Shown piece by piece: positions 1-6,146 of a DNA stretch of 6,146 nucleotides. Positions within the stretch are counted from its first letter, which is position 1; every line of letters begins with the position of its first letter. The notes under the pieces were generated by a model. That model did no database searches, was not told where the DNA came from, and saw nothing but the letters and a program-made list of their open reading frames with translations. The position numbers were made by a program, and so were the translations under genes. The DNA is from Acidobacteriaceae bacterium (GTDB lineage: Bacteria; Acidobacteriota; Terriglobia; Terriglobales; Acidobacteriaceae), in contig DAHXOQ010000176.1 in the NCBI GenBank assembly GCA_027364815.1, positions 1 to 6,146 of the forward strand, written 5' to 3'.

Positions 1-121
1 TCACAACCAGCGCGCGCGCGACAGTGAGCCGAAGAGTCGGCAGTGTCAACTCGTGAAAAGTTGGCTGCCATTCATTCCCGTACAAGGTACCGTTCATTAC
101 TTCAATGGATGGTTGGCTCAT
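1..121 (-). CDS. Unidentified protein, N-terminal 40 codons only (cut by window edge)
   Basis: An ATG on the minus strand at 121-119 overlaps the TGA stop of the glycosyltransferase gene in an ATGA motif, and its frame stays open for 40 codons to the window edge. The protein begins MSQPSIEVMNGTLYG and the visible part ends in a more hydrophobic run (LRLTVARALVV), which might be the start of a first membrane segment or just a beta strand. A GAGG element at 132-135 lies 10 bases before the ATG, a little far but usable as a ribosome binding site. I do not recognise the family. The start is credible because the same 4-base overlap joins the two upstream gene pairs of this operon. By context it should be another polysaccharide-assembly gene, such as a polymerase or transferase, but that is inference from position only. 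Confidence 0.6.
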   Translation of the reverse strand, partial: MSQPSIEVMNGTLYGNEWQPTFHELTLPTLRLTVARALVV

Positions 122-1116
122 TGCGATACCGCCTCGTATAACCCCTGCTCATTAAAGCGCGCGTCAATTTTCAAATAGGATTCTGCAACACTCAGCGCGC
201 TATGCGCCTTGAGCAATACACTGGCAGCAGGCTGTTCGAGTGCTGTTCTCAGTGCAGCAACTACCGCACAGTGTTCAATTGAGGATGCAAATAGATATAT
301 CTGCTGTCCAATCAATTCCGGCGCAATTTCAAGCCCTCCACCTGAGGCGGGCATAGCAATGCAACATCCCTGACTTAGAGCCTCCATATAAACAATGCCA
401 AATGGTTCGGTTGGATTGGCAGAAATATACACGCAACTCTGCTGCAGAAGCCTACGCACATCAATCGCTGGCAACGCACCAAAAAATCTCACCCGTGAAT
501 TCTTGTTCGCGATCGACTCGAGCCGTGCACGCTCAGGCCCCTCGCCTATGATCCAGGCTTCTAACCCGTCGAACTCATCTAAACATTCCATCATCGCCGG
601 CAAAATCTTGTGCACATTCTTAGAGCTGTGCAATCTTCCTACATAGGTAATTGCATGGCGCGCCACGTCTGCGGGCACTGCCTCCTCAAAAAGCGGATGC
701 AGTGGATTGCGAATCACACCATCAACACGCAAGTTGAAGATCGTGGCCAAATGTAGTGCTGAATAGTCCGAAACTACAACTAATTGCGCGCCACGCGAAA
801 GATTCGCCAGCTTGTATGATGCCAGTACACCAGCCGTTCGCATCCACCCCTGGTTGGCTACGCAGGGAAAACCATGCGCAATTGCCAAAGCTCGCCGCGC
901 AATCGGAACAGCAAAGACCGCAGTTGTGCTAAGTATCTTAAGGACTTCTGGATTATGTAGCTCATCGAGCCGTTTGAATATTTTTCCAGGTTCAATCACC
1001 TCAGCATCAATCCCAAGAGCACAAAACCCGTGCTGTAATGCGAGTGCATAACTCGCTACTCCACCGGCGGCCTTTCCGCCAGTCAGAAGAATCTTCCGCG
1101 GCAAGTGTGTACTCAT
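118..1116 (-). CDS. Glycosyltransferase, GT4 family (GT-B fold)
   Basis: This predicted cytoplasmic or membrane-associated glycosyltransferase (332 residues) would transfer a sugar from a nucleotide-sugar donor to a growing lipid-linked repeat unit; the sugar cannot be told from sequence. The N-terminal acceptor domain opens with KILLTGG then a glycine-rich AAGGVASYA (residues 8-24). The middle has VVVSDYSALHL (113-123) and a VIRNPL link (134-139). The C-terminal donor domain starts at ITYVGRLHSSKN (156-167), where R161 and K166 are the usual phosphate-contacting pair. It continues with IIGEGPERARLE (189-200) and the GT4 signature EPFGIVYME (E237 and E245, an E-x7-E motif), followed by a GGGLE loop (259-263). 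At 332 residues it is rather short for the family, which usually has about 350-400. The ATG at 1116 overlaps the flippase stop by 4 bases and has a strong GGAGAG ribosome binding site at 1122-1127. Retaining stereochemistry is expected from the family. Confidence 0.93.
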   Translation of the reverse strand: MSTHLPRKILLTGGKAAGGVASYALALQHGFCALGIDAEVIEPGKIFKRLDELHNPEVLKILSTTAVFAVPIARRALAIAHGFPCVANQGWMRTAGVLASYKLANLSRGAQLVVVSDYSALHLATIFNLRVDGVIRNPLHPLFEEAVPADVARHAITYVGRLHSSKNVHKILPAMMECLDEFDGLEAWIIGEGPERARLESIANKNSRVRFFGALPAIDVRRLLQQSCVYISANPTEPFGIVYMEALSQGCCIAMPASGGGLEIAPELIGQQIYLFASSIEHCAVVAALRTALEQPAASVLLKAHSALSVAESYLKIDARFNEQGLYEAVSQ

Positions 1117-2480
1117 ACCGGCTCTCCATCTGGAACGAGCACGCGAGTCTCAACCTTCAAATACATGCGCCGCATGCGCTGATAAATCCTGAATGCAGAA
1201 GGCAATGCAACGCCACCTGTTGCTAGCAAATAACTCGCAGCAGATCCCATCGATCCCCATCGTCCAGCTGATAGAGTCGCCATCCCCAGGGTCAGCACAG
1301 CAACCAAAAGCGATTGCACAAGAAACGGCTCACTCTTGAACGCACGCAGTAGAATCGCCAAACTCTGAACCACGCAGTTAGCACACGCCGCAATTACCAT
1401 GAGCATAAAAACCTTCAATGGCACCATGCGCTGTGCCAGCGACGGCGCTACGATCGCCAGCGCTGCAATTGAAGATATAGCGATCGTTGCGGTTAGCGCG
1501 AAAACGATCAATGTTTGTCTGAGTGTGCGTTGGAAGAACTGATCCAGCAGGTCATATTCGCGACGAGCAATGAGCCGGCCAAATGGGGTGGCTTTCGTTG
1601 AAGTCCATGCAAGCACGAGGACAATCATGTAACCGGTAATGCTTAGTGACATACCCATTTGTCCAGCTTCTATCGCACCGCGGCGCCAGAAGAGAATCGG
1701 CACGAAGACCTGTGCCGTAAAGTAGGTACACAACCAACTGACTGCGATGCGCCACTGAAACGGCCAGACCTCACGCATCCAATGCACGCAGCCATCGCCA
1801 GAAGAATGGCGAAGCAGTCCCATCATGAGTCTTCTGCGCGTCGTCACAAACAATAGTCCCATCCCCGTCTGCCCAACGATCACCAGGGCAGGCGCATACA
1901 TGCCCTTATGCAGAAGCAAAGCGATCCAAGCCATCAACGCCGCAGCCAATGACTGGCGGAATCGCATCACAGCAACTGCACGAACTTCACCGCAACCTTC
2001 TATAAACGAGTAAAGTGGTGTGGCCCAAAGTCCTAAAGCAGAAGCGATGACGGCAAAAAACCACGGAGCCTGCCAGTGAAACGCATCGCCTTTGTGCGCT
2101 TCAAAAAACAAAAATCCAATTGGTGCAAGAACAACCACCATCACAACCGCTGCCAGTGTGTACCACCTTAAAGTAATCTTTAAAATTGAAGCCAGCCGCG
2201 CATGAGCCAACTTATCCCCATGAATACTTCCGTCCTCACACAACTCCAAATGCACACACTCATGAGCTGCCATCTGTTGCAGCACAAATGAAAATCCAAG
2301 TTCGAAGATCAGCTGCAAGGAAACTAAACTGAGCAGCGTGTAATAAAAACCCTGCTCCATCGGTGAAAGAGAGTGAGCAATCAACAGCACTGTCCCCGTG
2401 CTGCCTACAATTCCCATGGCGCGTGCGAGAAAGGTGTAGCCGATTGCACCATCCATGCCTAGTCTCGTATGCAAGGTCAT
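1113..2480 (-). CDS. Wzx-like polysaccharide flippase (MOP superfamily)
   Basis: This 455-residue integral inner-membrane protein is best read as a Wzx-type flippase that moves the lipid-linked oligosaccharide unit to the periplasmic face. By eye it has about 12 hydrophobic segments, near residues 13-35, 44-67, 103-127, 138-160, 172-190, 196-213, 245-265, 272-292, 321-345, 353-378, 386-403 and 410-427. They are separated by short loops rich in Arg/Lys (for example TRRRLM at 213-219 and RIYQRMRRMY at 431-440). The length and two-half layout fit the MOP/Wzx group; primary sequence in this group is weakly conserved, so the call rests on topology plus operon context. The loop at residues 71-100 between segments 2 and 3 is longer than I would expect. 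The ATG overlaps the end of the chain-length regulator gene by 4 bases and is preceded by GAGG at 2488-2491 with 7-base spacing. A Wzy polymerase is the main alternative, but the even helix spread and lack of a large periplasmic loop argue against it. Confidence 0.82.
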   Translation of the reverse strand: MTLHTRLGMDGAIGYTFLARAMGIVGSTGTVLLIAHSLSPMEQGFYYTLLSLVSLQLIFELGFSFVLQQMAAHECVHLELCEDGSIHGDKLAHARLASILKITLRWYTLAAVVMVVVLAPIGFLFFEAHKGDAFHWQAPWFFAVIASALGLWATPLYSFIEGCGEVRAVAVMRFRQSLAAALMAWIALLLHKGMYAPALVIVGQTGMGLLFVTTRRRLMMGLLRHSSGDGCVHWMREVWPFQWRIAVSWLCTYFTAQVFVPILFWRRGAIEAGQMGMSLSITGYMIVLVLAWTSTKATPFGRLIARREYDLLDQFFQRTLRQTLIVFALTATIAISSIAALAIVAPSLAQRMVPLKVFMLMVIAACANCVVQSLAILLRAFKSEPFLVQSLLVAVLTLGMATLSAGRWGSMGSAASYLLATGGVALPSAFRIYQRMRRMYLKVETRVLVPDGEPV

Positions 2481-3685
2481 CGAGATACCTCGGTAGGCTT
2501 ACTCGCAAGTTCACCAGACCATCTGCTTAAGAGCTTTTCTCTGCATAGAGCTACATATGCTTCAGCAGAAAACGCGCAAATAAAGGCAATTGGAAGACTT
2601 AAAATCAACCCTCCTAAAAACACCCACCAGCGATAGAAAGAGCTCGGCCGGTCCGGGACATACGCCGGATCCACTATTTGCACTTGTTCACCCTCGCGCG
2701 CCTCATCTACGCGCGCCACTTCATATTGGCGCATCAGCAATTCGTAAACTGTCTCGCGGTACTTTACCTCGCGGAGCGCACGCGCATAATCCAGACCCGC
2801 ATCCGTTACCAATCCCTTTGGCGCAACCAGATCGCCGGCGCGACTTCGGCTGTTTACGTCCATCTGCGCCAACTGTGCTTCCAAGCTGGCCAACTCCTGC
2901 TCAGCGCGCACTAAATCAGGGTGCTGCTCTGTGGCAAATGAACGCAACCCTCGTATCTCCACCTTGCGCACCGCAATCTGACCACGCAACACTGCCGCCG
3001 ACTCAATCATCGCGTGAGCCTGGCCATCCATCTGAATCACACCCGTGCGTTGCTCTGTCTGCTTGAGTGCATCCTCAGCGTGCGAAAGTTCCTCCCGTGC
3101 GCTCTTCAATTCTTGTTCAAAAAAAAGCATCCGCTGCTGCGCTTCGGTCACTGCAAGTGAAGAGTTGAACCGCTTGTACTCCTCAACCCATCCATTGGCC
3201 AGTTCCGCCGCACGATGCGGATCTCTATCCTCTACTTCAAGACGGATCAATCCATCTTTCAATCCGCTATCAATATGCGTCTCACTCTCCCATCTTTTGC
3301 GCGTCTTAGATAGATAACTCTCGTGATACTGCTCATCCAGATGAAAACGATGGACCATCGCATTCTCTATGCTCTCGCTCTTGAGCAAAGAAACCTGCAG
3401 ATCATTTGGGTTTTTGACACCCAACCCATTCGTACCCATCGACGCAACGCTGCCCAGGCTTCCCAGCTGGGCTAATAACGCGGCTCCGGATGATGATCCC
3501 TGCTGAGGTGGAAAAAGCACCACTGTCGCCGTGTAAATATTCGGCAACAGCAACGCAGTAAAGGCGCCAGCCACAATCACCACAATCGCGACACGCAGGA
3601 TTAATACCCTCCAGCGGATGGAAAGATAAGCCATTAGCCTAAATGTGGACCGCAGCCATTCCGGAATATTCAAATCAGTTTGCAT
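2477..3685 (-). CDS. Wzz/GumC-type polysaccharide chain-length regulator (no kinase domain)
   Basis: This inner-membrane polysaccharide co-polymerase (402 residues from the start chosen here) is expected to set chain length and couple polymerisation to export. A first membrane segment lies at about residues 27-47, followed by the Wzz-domain beta motif IYTATVVLFPP (50-60), a Gly/Ser/Ala-rich stretch (63-90) and KNPNDLQVSLLKSESI (91-106). Two helical, coiled-coil-like stretches follow at about 180-218 and 228-276. The Pro-rich VDPAYVPDRPSS (338-349) leads straight into the second membrane segment (353-373), the hallmark order of the family. The protein ends about 30 residues later, with no Walker A motif and no C-terminal tyrosine cluster, so no BY-kinase is fused. 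The frame extends upstream to a TTG at 3736 (419 residues) and a GTG at 3700 (407). I prefer the ATG at 3685, because GAAGAG sits 7 bases upstream (3693-3698) and the TTG has no convincing ribosome binding site. It is the first gene of the leftward operon. Confidence 0.9.
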   Translation of the reverse strand: MQTDLNIPEWLRSTFRLMAYLSIRWRVLILRVAIVVIVAGAFTALLLPNIYTATVVLFPPQQGSSSGAALLAQLGSLGSVASMGTNGLGVKNPNDLQVSLLKSESIENAMVHRFHLDEQYHESYLSKTRKRWESETHIDSGLKDGLIRLEVEDRDPHRAAELANGWVEEYKRFNSSLAVTEAQQRMLFFEQELKSAREELSHAEDALKQTEQRTGVIQMDGQAHAMIESAAVLRGQIAVRKVEIRGLRSFATEQHPDLVRAEQELASLEAQLAQMDVNSRSRAGDLVAPKGLVTDAGLDYARALREVKYRETVYELLMRQYEVARVDEAREGEQVQIVDPAYVPDRPSSFYRWWVFLGGLILSLPIAFICAFSAEAYVALCREKLLSRWSGELASKPTEVSR

Positions 3686-3796
3686 TGTTTGACTCTTCAC
3701 TGGACTTAACCTGCCGCGTATAAAAATTAACCCCAAACGCCGTTGTCTGATTAGTTGCGCCTTTGTGGCTCTCGGTTCAGAGTATGCCGAAATCTA

Positions 3797-3825
3797 TCTG
3801 TAGAATCGCTTTTCTAAGAAATCAA
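3797..3825 (-). promoter_or_regulatory. Possible promoter of the leftward operon (weak)
   Basis: On the minus strand TTGATT (3825-3820) and TACAGA (3802-3797) are separated by 17 bases, the ideal sigma70 spacing. They match the consensus at 4 of 6 and 3 of 6 positions. Transcription would begin near 3790, leaving a leader of about 105 bases before the preferred start codon at 3685. Matches this weak arise easily by chance in AT-rich DNA, so this is only the best candidate I could find. Confidence 0.2.
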
Positions 3826-3844
3826 ATTCCACTCATGCATAAAT

Positions 3845-3886
3845 GGGACTCTTCTAATACAACTGTCCAAATTTGGAACAGGTCCC
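3845..3886. repeat. Nested inverted repeat, candidate operator
   Basis: The core at 3863-3881 reads CTGTCCAAATTTGGAACAG. CTGT-CCAAA pairs with TTTGG-A-ACAG with a single extra base in the right arm, around the perfect 10-base palindrome CCAAATTTGG (3867-3876). A second, outer pair GGGAC (3845-3849) and GTCCC (3882-3886) encloses the core, with 13 bases of filler on the left side and none on the right. The core symmetry and its place near the middle of a divergent promoter region fit the binding site of a dimeric regulator. The repeat lacks a trailing T-run and no gene ends here, so it is not a terminator. No regulator gene is present to assign it to. Confidence 0.45.
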
Positions 3887-3958
3887 CACTATTCCTCTAA
3901 ATTTCCTCTCAATCGAACTTCATTTCATGAGAAAAATGAGCATAACCAACGGAGCCAT

Positions 3959-6146
3959 ATGAGAAATCATTCACAAATTACCACCTTTTCACGTGTCATG
4001 GCATATCATAGCCACGTTTTCAGCCCACATTTCTTGCCGCTTCTCCTTACTTCATGCATCCTCTGCTTTTCCACCGTTTCTCAATCACTCGCTCAATCCA
4101 ATTTCTGCTCGGGCGGCGACAGCTCGACCTTGCAGCCCTGTGAAAGTCATGATTTTACTTCGCAGTTCAACTTAAGTCAGAAGGCCAACGCCCAATCATA
4201 TCCATCGGGAGACCTTCTCAATCAGCCCAACACCGGCGGCGCCCTGAAGAATGATTCGCATTACGAAGATTCATCTCTGCCCAGAGAGACGCGCAACATC
4301 TTCAGAGACGCACGTGATCCTGAGGTTCAAGAGATCTCCGAGTTCCAGCACTTTGTCAATGCAACCACCGGTGTTATGTTGTTCAACTACGGCAGCACAC
4401 TCTTCGTCAACCCGGTAGAAAGCTTCGCTTCCTTCGAGCACGCCGCTGCGCCTGAGGACTTTATCGTTAGCACTGACGATGAACTCCGCATTCACATCTG
4501 GGGGCAGATCAATTTCTCCACTGATTTACATGTAAGTCGTGAAGGCGAGATATACCTCCCTAAAATCGGCCAGGTACACGTCTCTGGTCTCACCTTCGCT
4601 GCCGTAAAGGCTCAGATCCGCGAAGCGATTGGAAGGGTATATAAAAACTTCGAATGCAGTGTCGACCTTGGCGAGATTCATACTATCCGCATTTACGTTA
4701 CCGGACAAGCTCGCAGACCCGGTCAGTATACAGTTGGCGGGTTAGGCACATTGGTTGAGGCAATTTTCCGTAGTGCCGGCCCTTCAACCTCCGGCTCAAT
4801 GCGTCACGTGCAGTTGAAGCGTGGTGGTAAGCTCATCTCCGACTTTGACCTCTATGCACTTCTCATCAAAGGAGACAAATCCGGTGATGTTCAACTGAAA
4901 TCAGGCGATGTTCTTTACTTCGAGCCCATTGGTAATCAAGTAGCTCTCCTTGGCAGTGTGCAAATTCCAGCTATATATGAACTACGCAACGATGAATCAA
5001 TTGCATCCTTACTCGAAATGGCCGGCGGAAGAACCGCAATTGCATCCAATGCACGCGCATCACTCGAGCGTATTGACAGTGATGGCAGCCGTCACGCCTT
5101 CACTCTCACGCTAAATGCTGAAGGTCTATCTATACATTTAAAAAATGCTGATATCCTCCGCATCGAGTCCATCGTCTCCAACTTCACTCAGTCCGTCACC
5201 CTGCGCGGTTCCGTAGCCACACCAGGCCACTACCGCTGGCACTCTGGCATGCACCTGAGCGAGTTGATGCCCGAACGCGAGGCTCTCGAAACTCGTGAGT
5301 ATTGGTGGCATCGCACTGAACTCGGTCTGCCCGCACCAGAATTCGTAGAAACTACTGCTACGACTAACGCTGCCACTCAAGCACCTTCAGATATCCGCAA
5401 GCATGCGCAGACCGGTTCCATTGCTTCCAGTAACAGTGAGCAATTGGATAAGCATGCGCAGGTTCTACAATCCCGCTCGCAAACCAACTGGAACTACGCC
5501 GTCATTGAAAGACTCGACCCGAAGACCATGCGTTCTTTCCTAATACCTTTCGATCCAGGTCGCCTGGTTCTGAGCCATGACAGCAGCCAGGACTTAGAAC
5601 TGGAACAGGGTGATGTTGTCACCATATTCTCTCAGGATGATTTGAATTTGCCCTCCATGCAACAAACAAAATACGTGCGTTTGGAGGGCGAGTTTGCACA
5701 TGCAGGTATTTACAGTGCGGCGCCTGGTGAGACGCTGCGATCACTGGCCCTGCGTGCAGGTGGCTTGACCCCTAATGCATATCTCTACGGCTCTGAGTTC
5801 ACACGCAAATCTACACGCATCCTTGAGCAGCAGCGCCTAGATGAGTACACCGCACGCATTGAACAGGAAATGCATCACAACACATTAGCTGCTGCAGGCC
5901 AGATGTCTGTGAGCGGCGCCAACAACAATGCCGCTGATACTACCTCGCTCAATCGTGATGTTCTTGATCACATGCGGCAGTTAAAAGCCTCCGGCCGCAT
6001 TGTGTTGAATATGCGCCCTCAAAGTGCCGGTGTGGACGCACTGCCGGAACTGCCTCTCGAAGACGGTGATCGTCTTATCGTTCCAGCGCATCCCGCAACT
6101 GTGCAGGTCATCGGCGCAGTGATGAATCAAAATGCATTCCTCTACC
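3959..6146 (+). CDS. Outer-membrane polysaccharide export protein, multi-SLBB (KpsD/Wza-like), 3' end missing
   Basis: This is the first 729 codons of a large periplasmic/outer-membrane export protein of the OPX family, which forms the exit path for polysaccharide and works with the Wzz partner encoded divergently. An N-terminal signal sequence has its hydrophobic core at about residues 25-40 and a likely cleavage after SQSLA (45). A polar linker follows, then a block at about 121-160 with EISEFQHFVN, which I recall as typical of acidobacterial KpsD-like proteins. The Poly_export domain spans about 163-240 (DDELRIHIWGQI at 173-184). SLBB-like modules begin near 243 (VTGQARRPGQYTV), 327 (VALLGSVQIPAIYEL), 411 (SVTLRGSVATPGHYRW) and 571 (KYVRLEGEFAHAGIYS), and a fifth seems to start near 714. 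Each module ends in an L..GD...I/F strand, for example LKSGDVLYF (313-321), LEQGDVVTIF (548-557) and LEDGDRLIV (700-708). It is already about twice the length of Wza (around 380). The ATG at 3959 has GGAG at 3951-3954; an internal ATG at 3998 lacks a ribosome binding site and is less likely. Confidence 0.93.
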   Translation, partial: MRNHSQITTFSRVMAYHSHVFSPHFLPLLLTSCILCFSTVSQSLAQSNFCSGGDSSTLQPCESHDFTSQFNLSQKANAQSYPSGDLLNQPNTGGALKNDSHYEDSSLPRETRNIFRDARDPEVQEISEFQHFVNATTGVMLFNYGSTLFVNPVESFASFEHAAAPEDFIVSTDDELRIHIWGQINFSTDLHVSREGEIYLPKIGQVHVSGLTFAAVKAQIREAIGRVYKNFECSVDLGEIHTIRIYVTGQARRPGQYTVGGLGTLVEAIFRSAGPSTSGSMRHVQLKRGGKLISDFDLYALLIKGDKSGDVQLKSGDVLYFEPIGNQVALLGSVQIPAIYELRNDESIASLLEMAGGRTAIASNARASLERIDSDGSRHAFTLTLNAEGLSIHLKNADILRIESIVSNFTQSVTLRGSVATPGHYRWHSGMHLSELMPEREALETREYWWHRTELGLPAPEFVETTATTNAATQAPSDIRKHAQTGSIASSNSEQLDKHAQVLQSRSQTNWNYAVIERLDPKTMRSFLIPFDPGRLVLSHDSSQDLELEQGDVVTIFSQDDLNLPSMQQTKYVRLEGEFAHAGIYSAAPGETLRSLALRAGGLTPNAYLYGSEFTRKSTRILEQQRLDEYTARIEQEMHHNTLAAAGQMSVSGANNNAADTTSLNRDVLDHMRQLKASGRIVLNMRPQSAGVDALPELPLEDGDRLIVPAHPATVQVIGAVMNQNAFLY
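5399..5461 (+). repeat. Short direct repeat in the export-protein linker
   Basis: The 12-base word AAGCATGCGCAG occurs at 5399-5410 and again at 5450-5461, in the same reading frame, giving KHAQ at residues 481-484 and 498-501. It lies in the Thr/Ala/Ser/Gln-rich insertion that splits the third SLBB module. It may be the remnant of a local duplication that lengthened the linker, or chance similarity in low-complexity sequence. The bases between the two copies do not form further repeat units. Confidence 0.5.

Larger units (their letters stand above)
3686..3958. promoter_or_regulatory. Divergent intergenic region between the two transcription units
   Basis: This stretch separates two divergently read genes, so promoters for both units should lie here. 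It looks AT-richer than the flanking coding sequence, and no credible small gene is visible on either strand. Besides the inverted repeat and the promoter candidate listed separately, there is a weak plus-strand pair TTGGAA (3873-3878) and TAAATT (3898-3903), with a 19-base spacer and only 4 of 6 consensus matches each. If real, it would give a leader of about 50 bases for the export gene and would overlap the inverted repeat. The export gene has GGAG at 3951-3954, only 4 bases from its ATG, which is close but workable. If the leftward gene really starts at its upstream TTG or GTG, the region is shorter by up to 51 bases. Confidence 0.7.

Noticed and set aside
10..20. Alternating GC run (GCGCGCGCGCG), possible Z-DNA or slippage tract
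   Set aside because: It is only 11 bases, is encoded as ordinary Ala-Arg-Ala codons in the left-edge gene, and has no partner feature.
2696..2716. GCGCGC...GCGCGC hairpin within the chain-length regulator gene
   Set aside because: It is internal to coding sequence for a charged segment, lacks a T-run, and such self-complementary GC words are frequent here.
2590..3066. 158-codon plus-strand open frame opposite the chain-length regulator gene
   Set aside because: It is fully antisense to a well-supported gene, has Pro/His/Arg-rich low-complexity composition typical of a shadow frame, and shows no domain.
3797..3806. Plus-strand TAGAAT (3801-3806) as a -10 element
   Set aside because: It matches 5 of 6 positions but has no acceptable -35 element at 16-18 bases upstream and would give a leader of about 150 bases.
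3921..3938. Small hairpin (TTTC/GAAA) just upstream of the export-gene start
   Set aside because: The stem is four pairs, extendable only with a bulge; too weak to call a regulatory structure.
3993..4175. 60-codon plus-strand frame overlapping the 5' end of the export gene
   Set aside because: It is out of frame with the export protein, whose signal sequence and downstream domains read through the same bases; no ribosome binding site of its own.
4271..5380. Several minus-strand open frames of 60-80 codons opposite the export gene
   Set aside because: All lie inside the strongly supported SLBB coding frame; none has a recognisable motif.

Overview
This window is part of a surface-polysaccharide (exopolysaccharide/capsule/O-antigen type) assembly and export locus of a Gram-negative bacterium. 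It holds two divergent transcription units separated by a 273-base intergenic region. The best taxonomic guess, with moderate to low confidence, is Acidobacteriota (Terriglobia-like). The reasons are the long KpsD-like export protein with a conserved block between signal peptide and export domain, the style of the Wzz N-terminus (a long Gly/Ser stretch followed by a KNPND motif), and the mid-range base composition. No rRNA or other phylogenetic marker is present.

The leftward unit (minus strand, read from about 3685 down to the window edge at 1) encodes four proteins in order: a Wzz/GumC-type chain-length regulator without a kinase domain, a Wzx-like flippase with about 12 membrane segments, a GT4-family glycosyltransferase, and the first 40 codons of an unidentified protein cut by the window edge. 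All three junctions are 4-base ATGA stop/start overlaps, so this is almost certainly one operon with translational coupling.

The rightward unit (plus strand, from 3959 to the window edge) encodes a large outer-membrane polysaccharide export protein with a signal peptide, an export domain and at least four SLBB-type modules. It is still open at base 6146 after 729 residues.

Together these are the parts of a Wzx/Wzy-type route: a glycosyltransferase builds a lipid-linked repeat unit, Wzx flips it, Wzz sets chain length, and the SLBB protein forms the periplasmic/outer-membrane exit. The polymerase (Wzy), priming transferase and any tyrosine kinase are not visible here; the truncated gene at the left edge could be one of the missing parts, but its 40 residues do not identify it.

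The intergenic region holds a nested inverted repeat that could be an operator serving both units. I found no RNA gene, CRISPR array, insertion sequence or tRNA. The genes are of recognisable families. The more unusual points are the departure from the usual GPGDE-type signature in the export domain, the insertion inside one SLBB module, and the nested inverted repeat; nothing here clearly amounts to an undescribed system.
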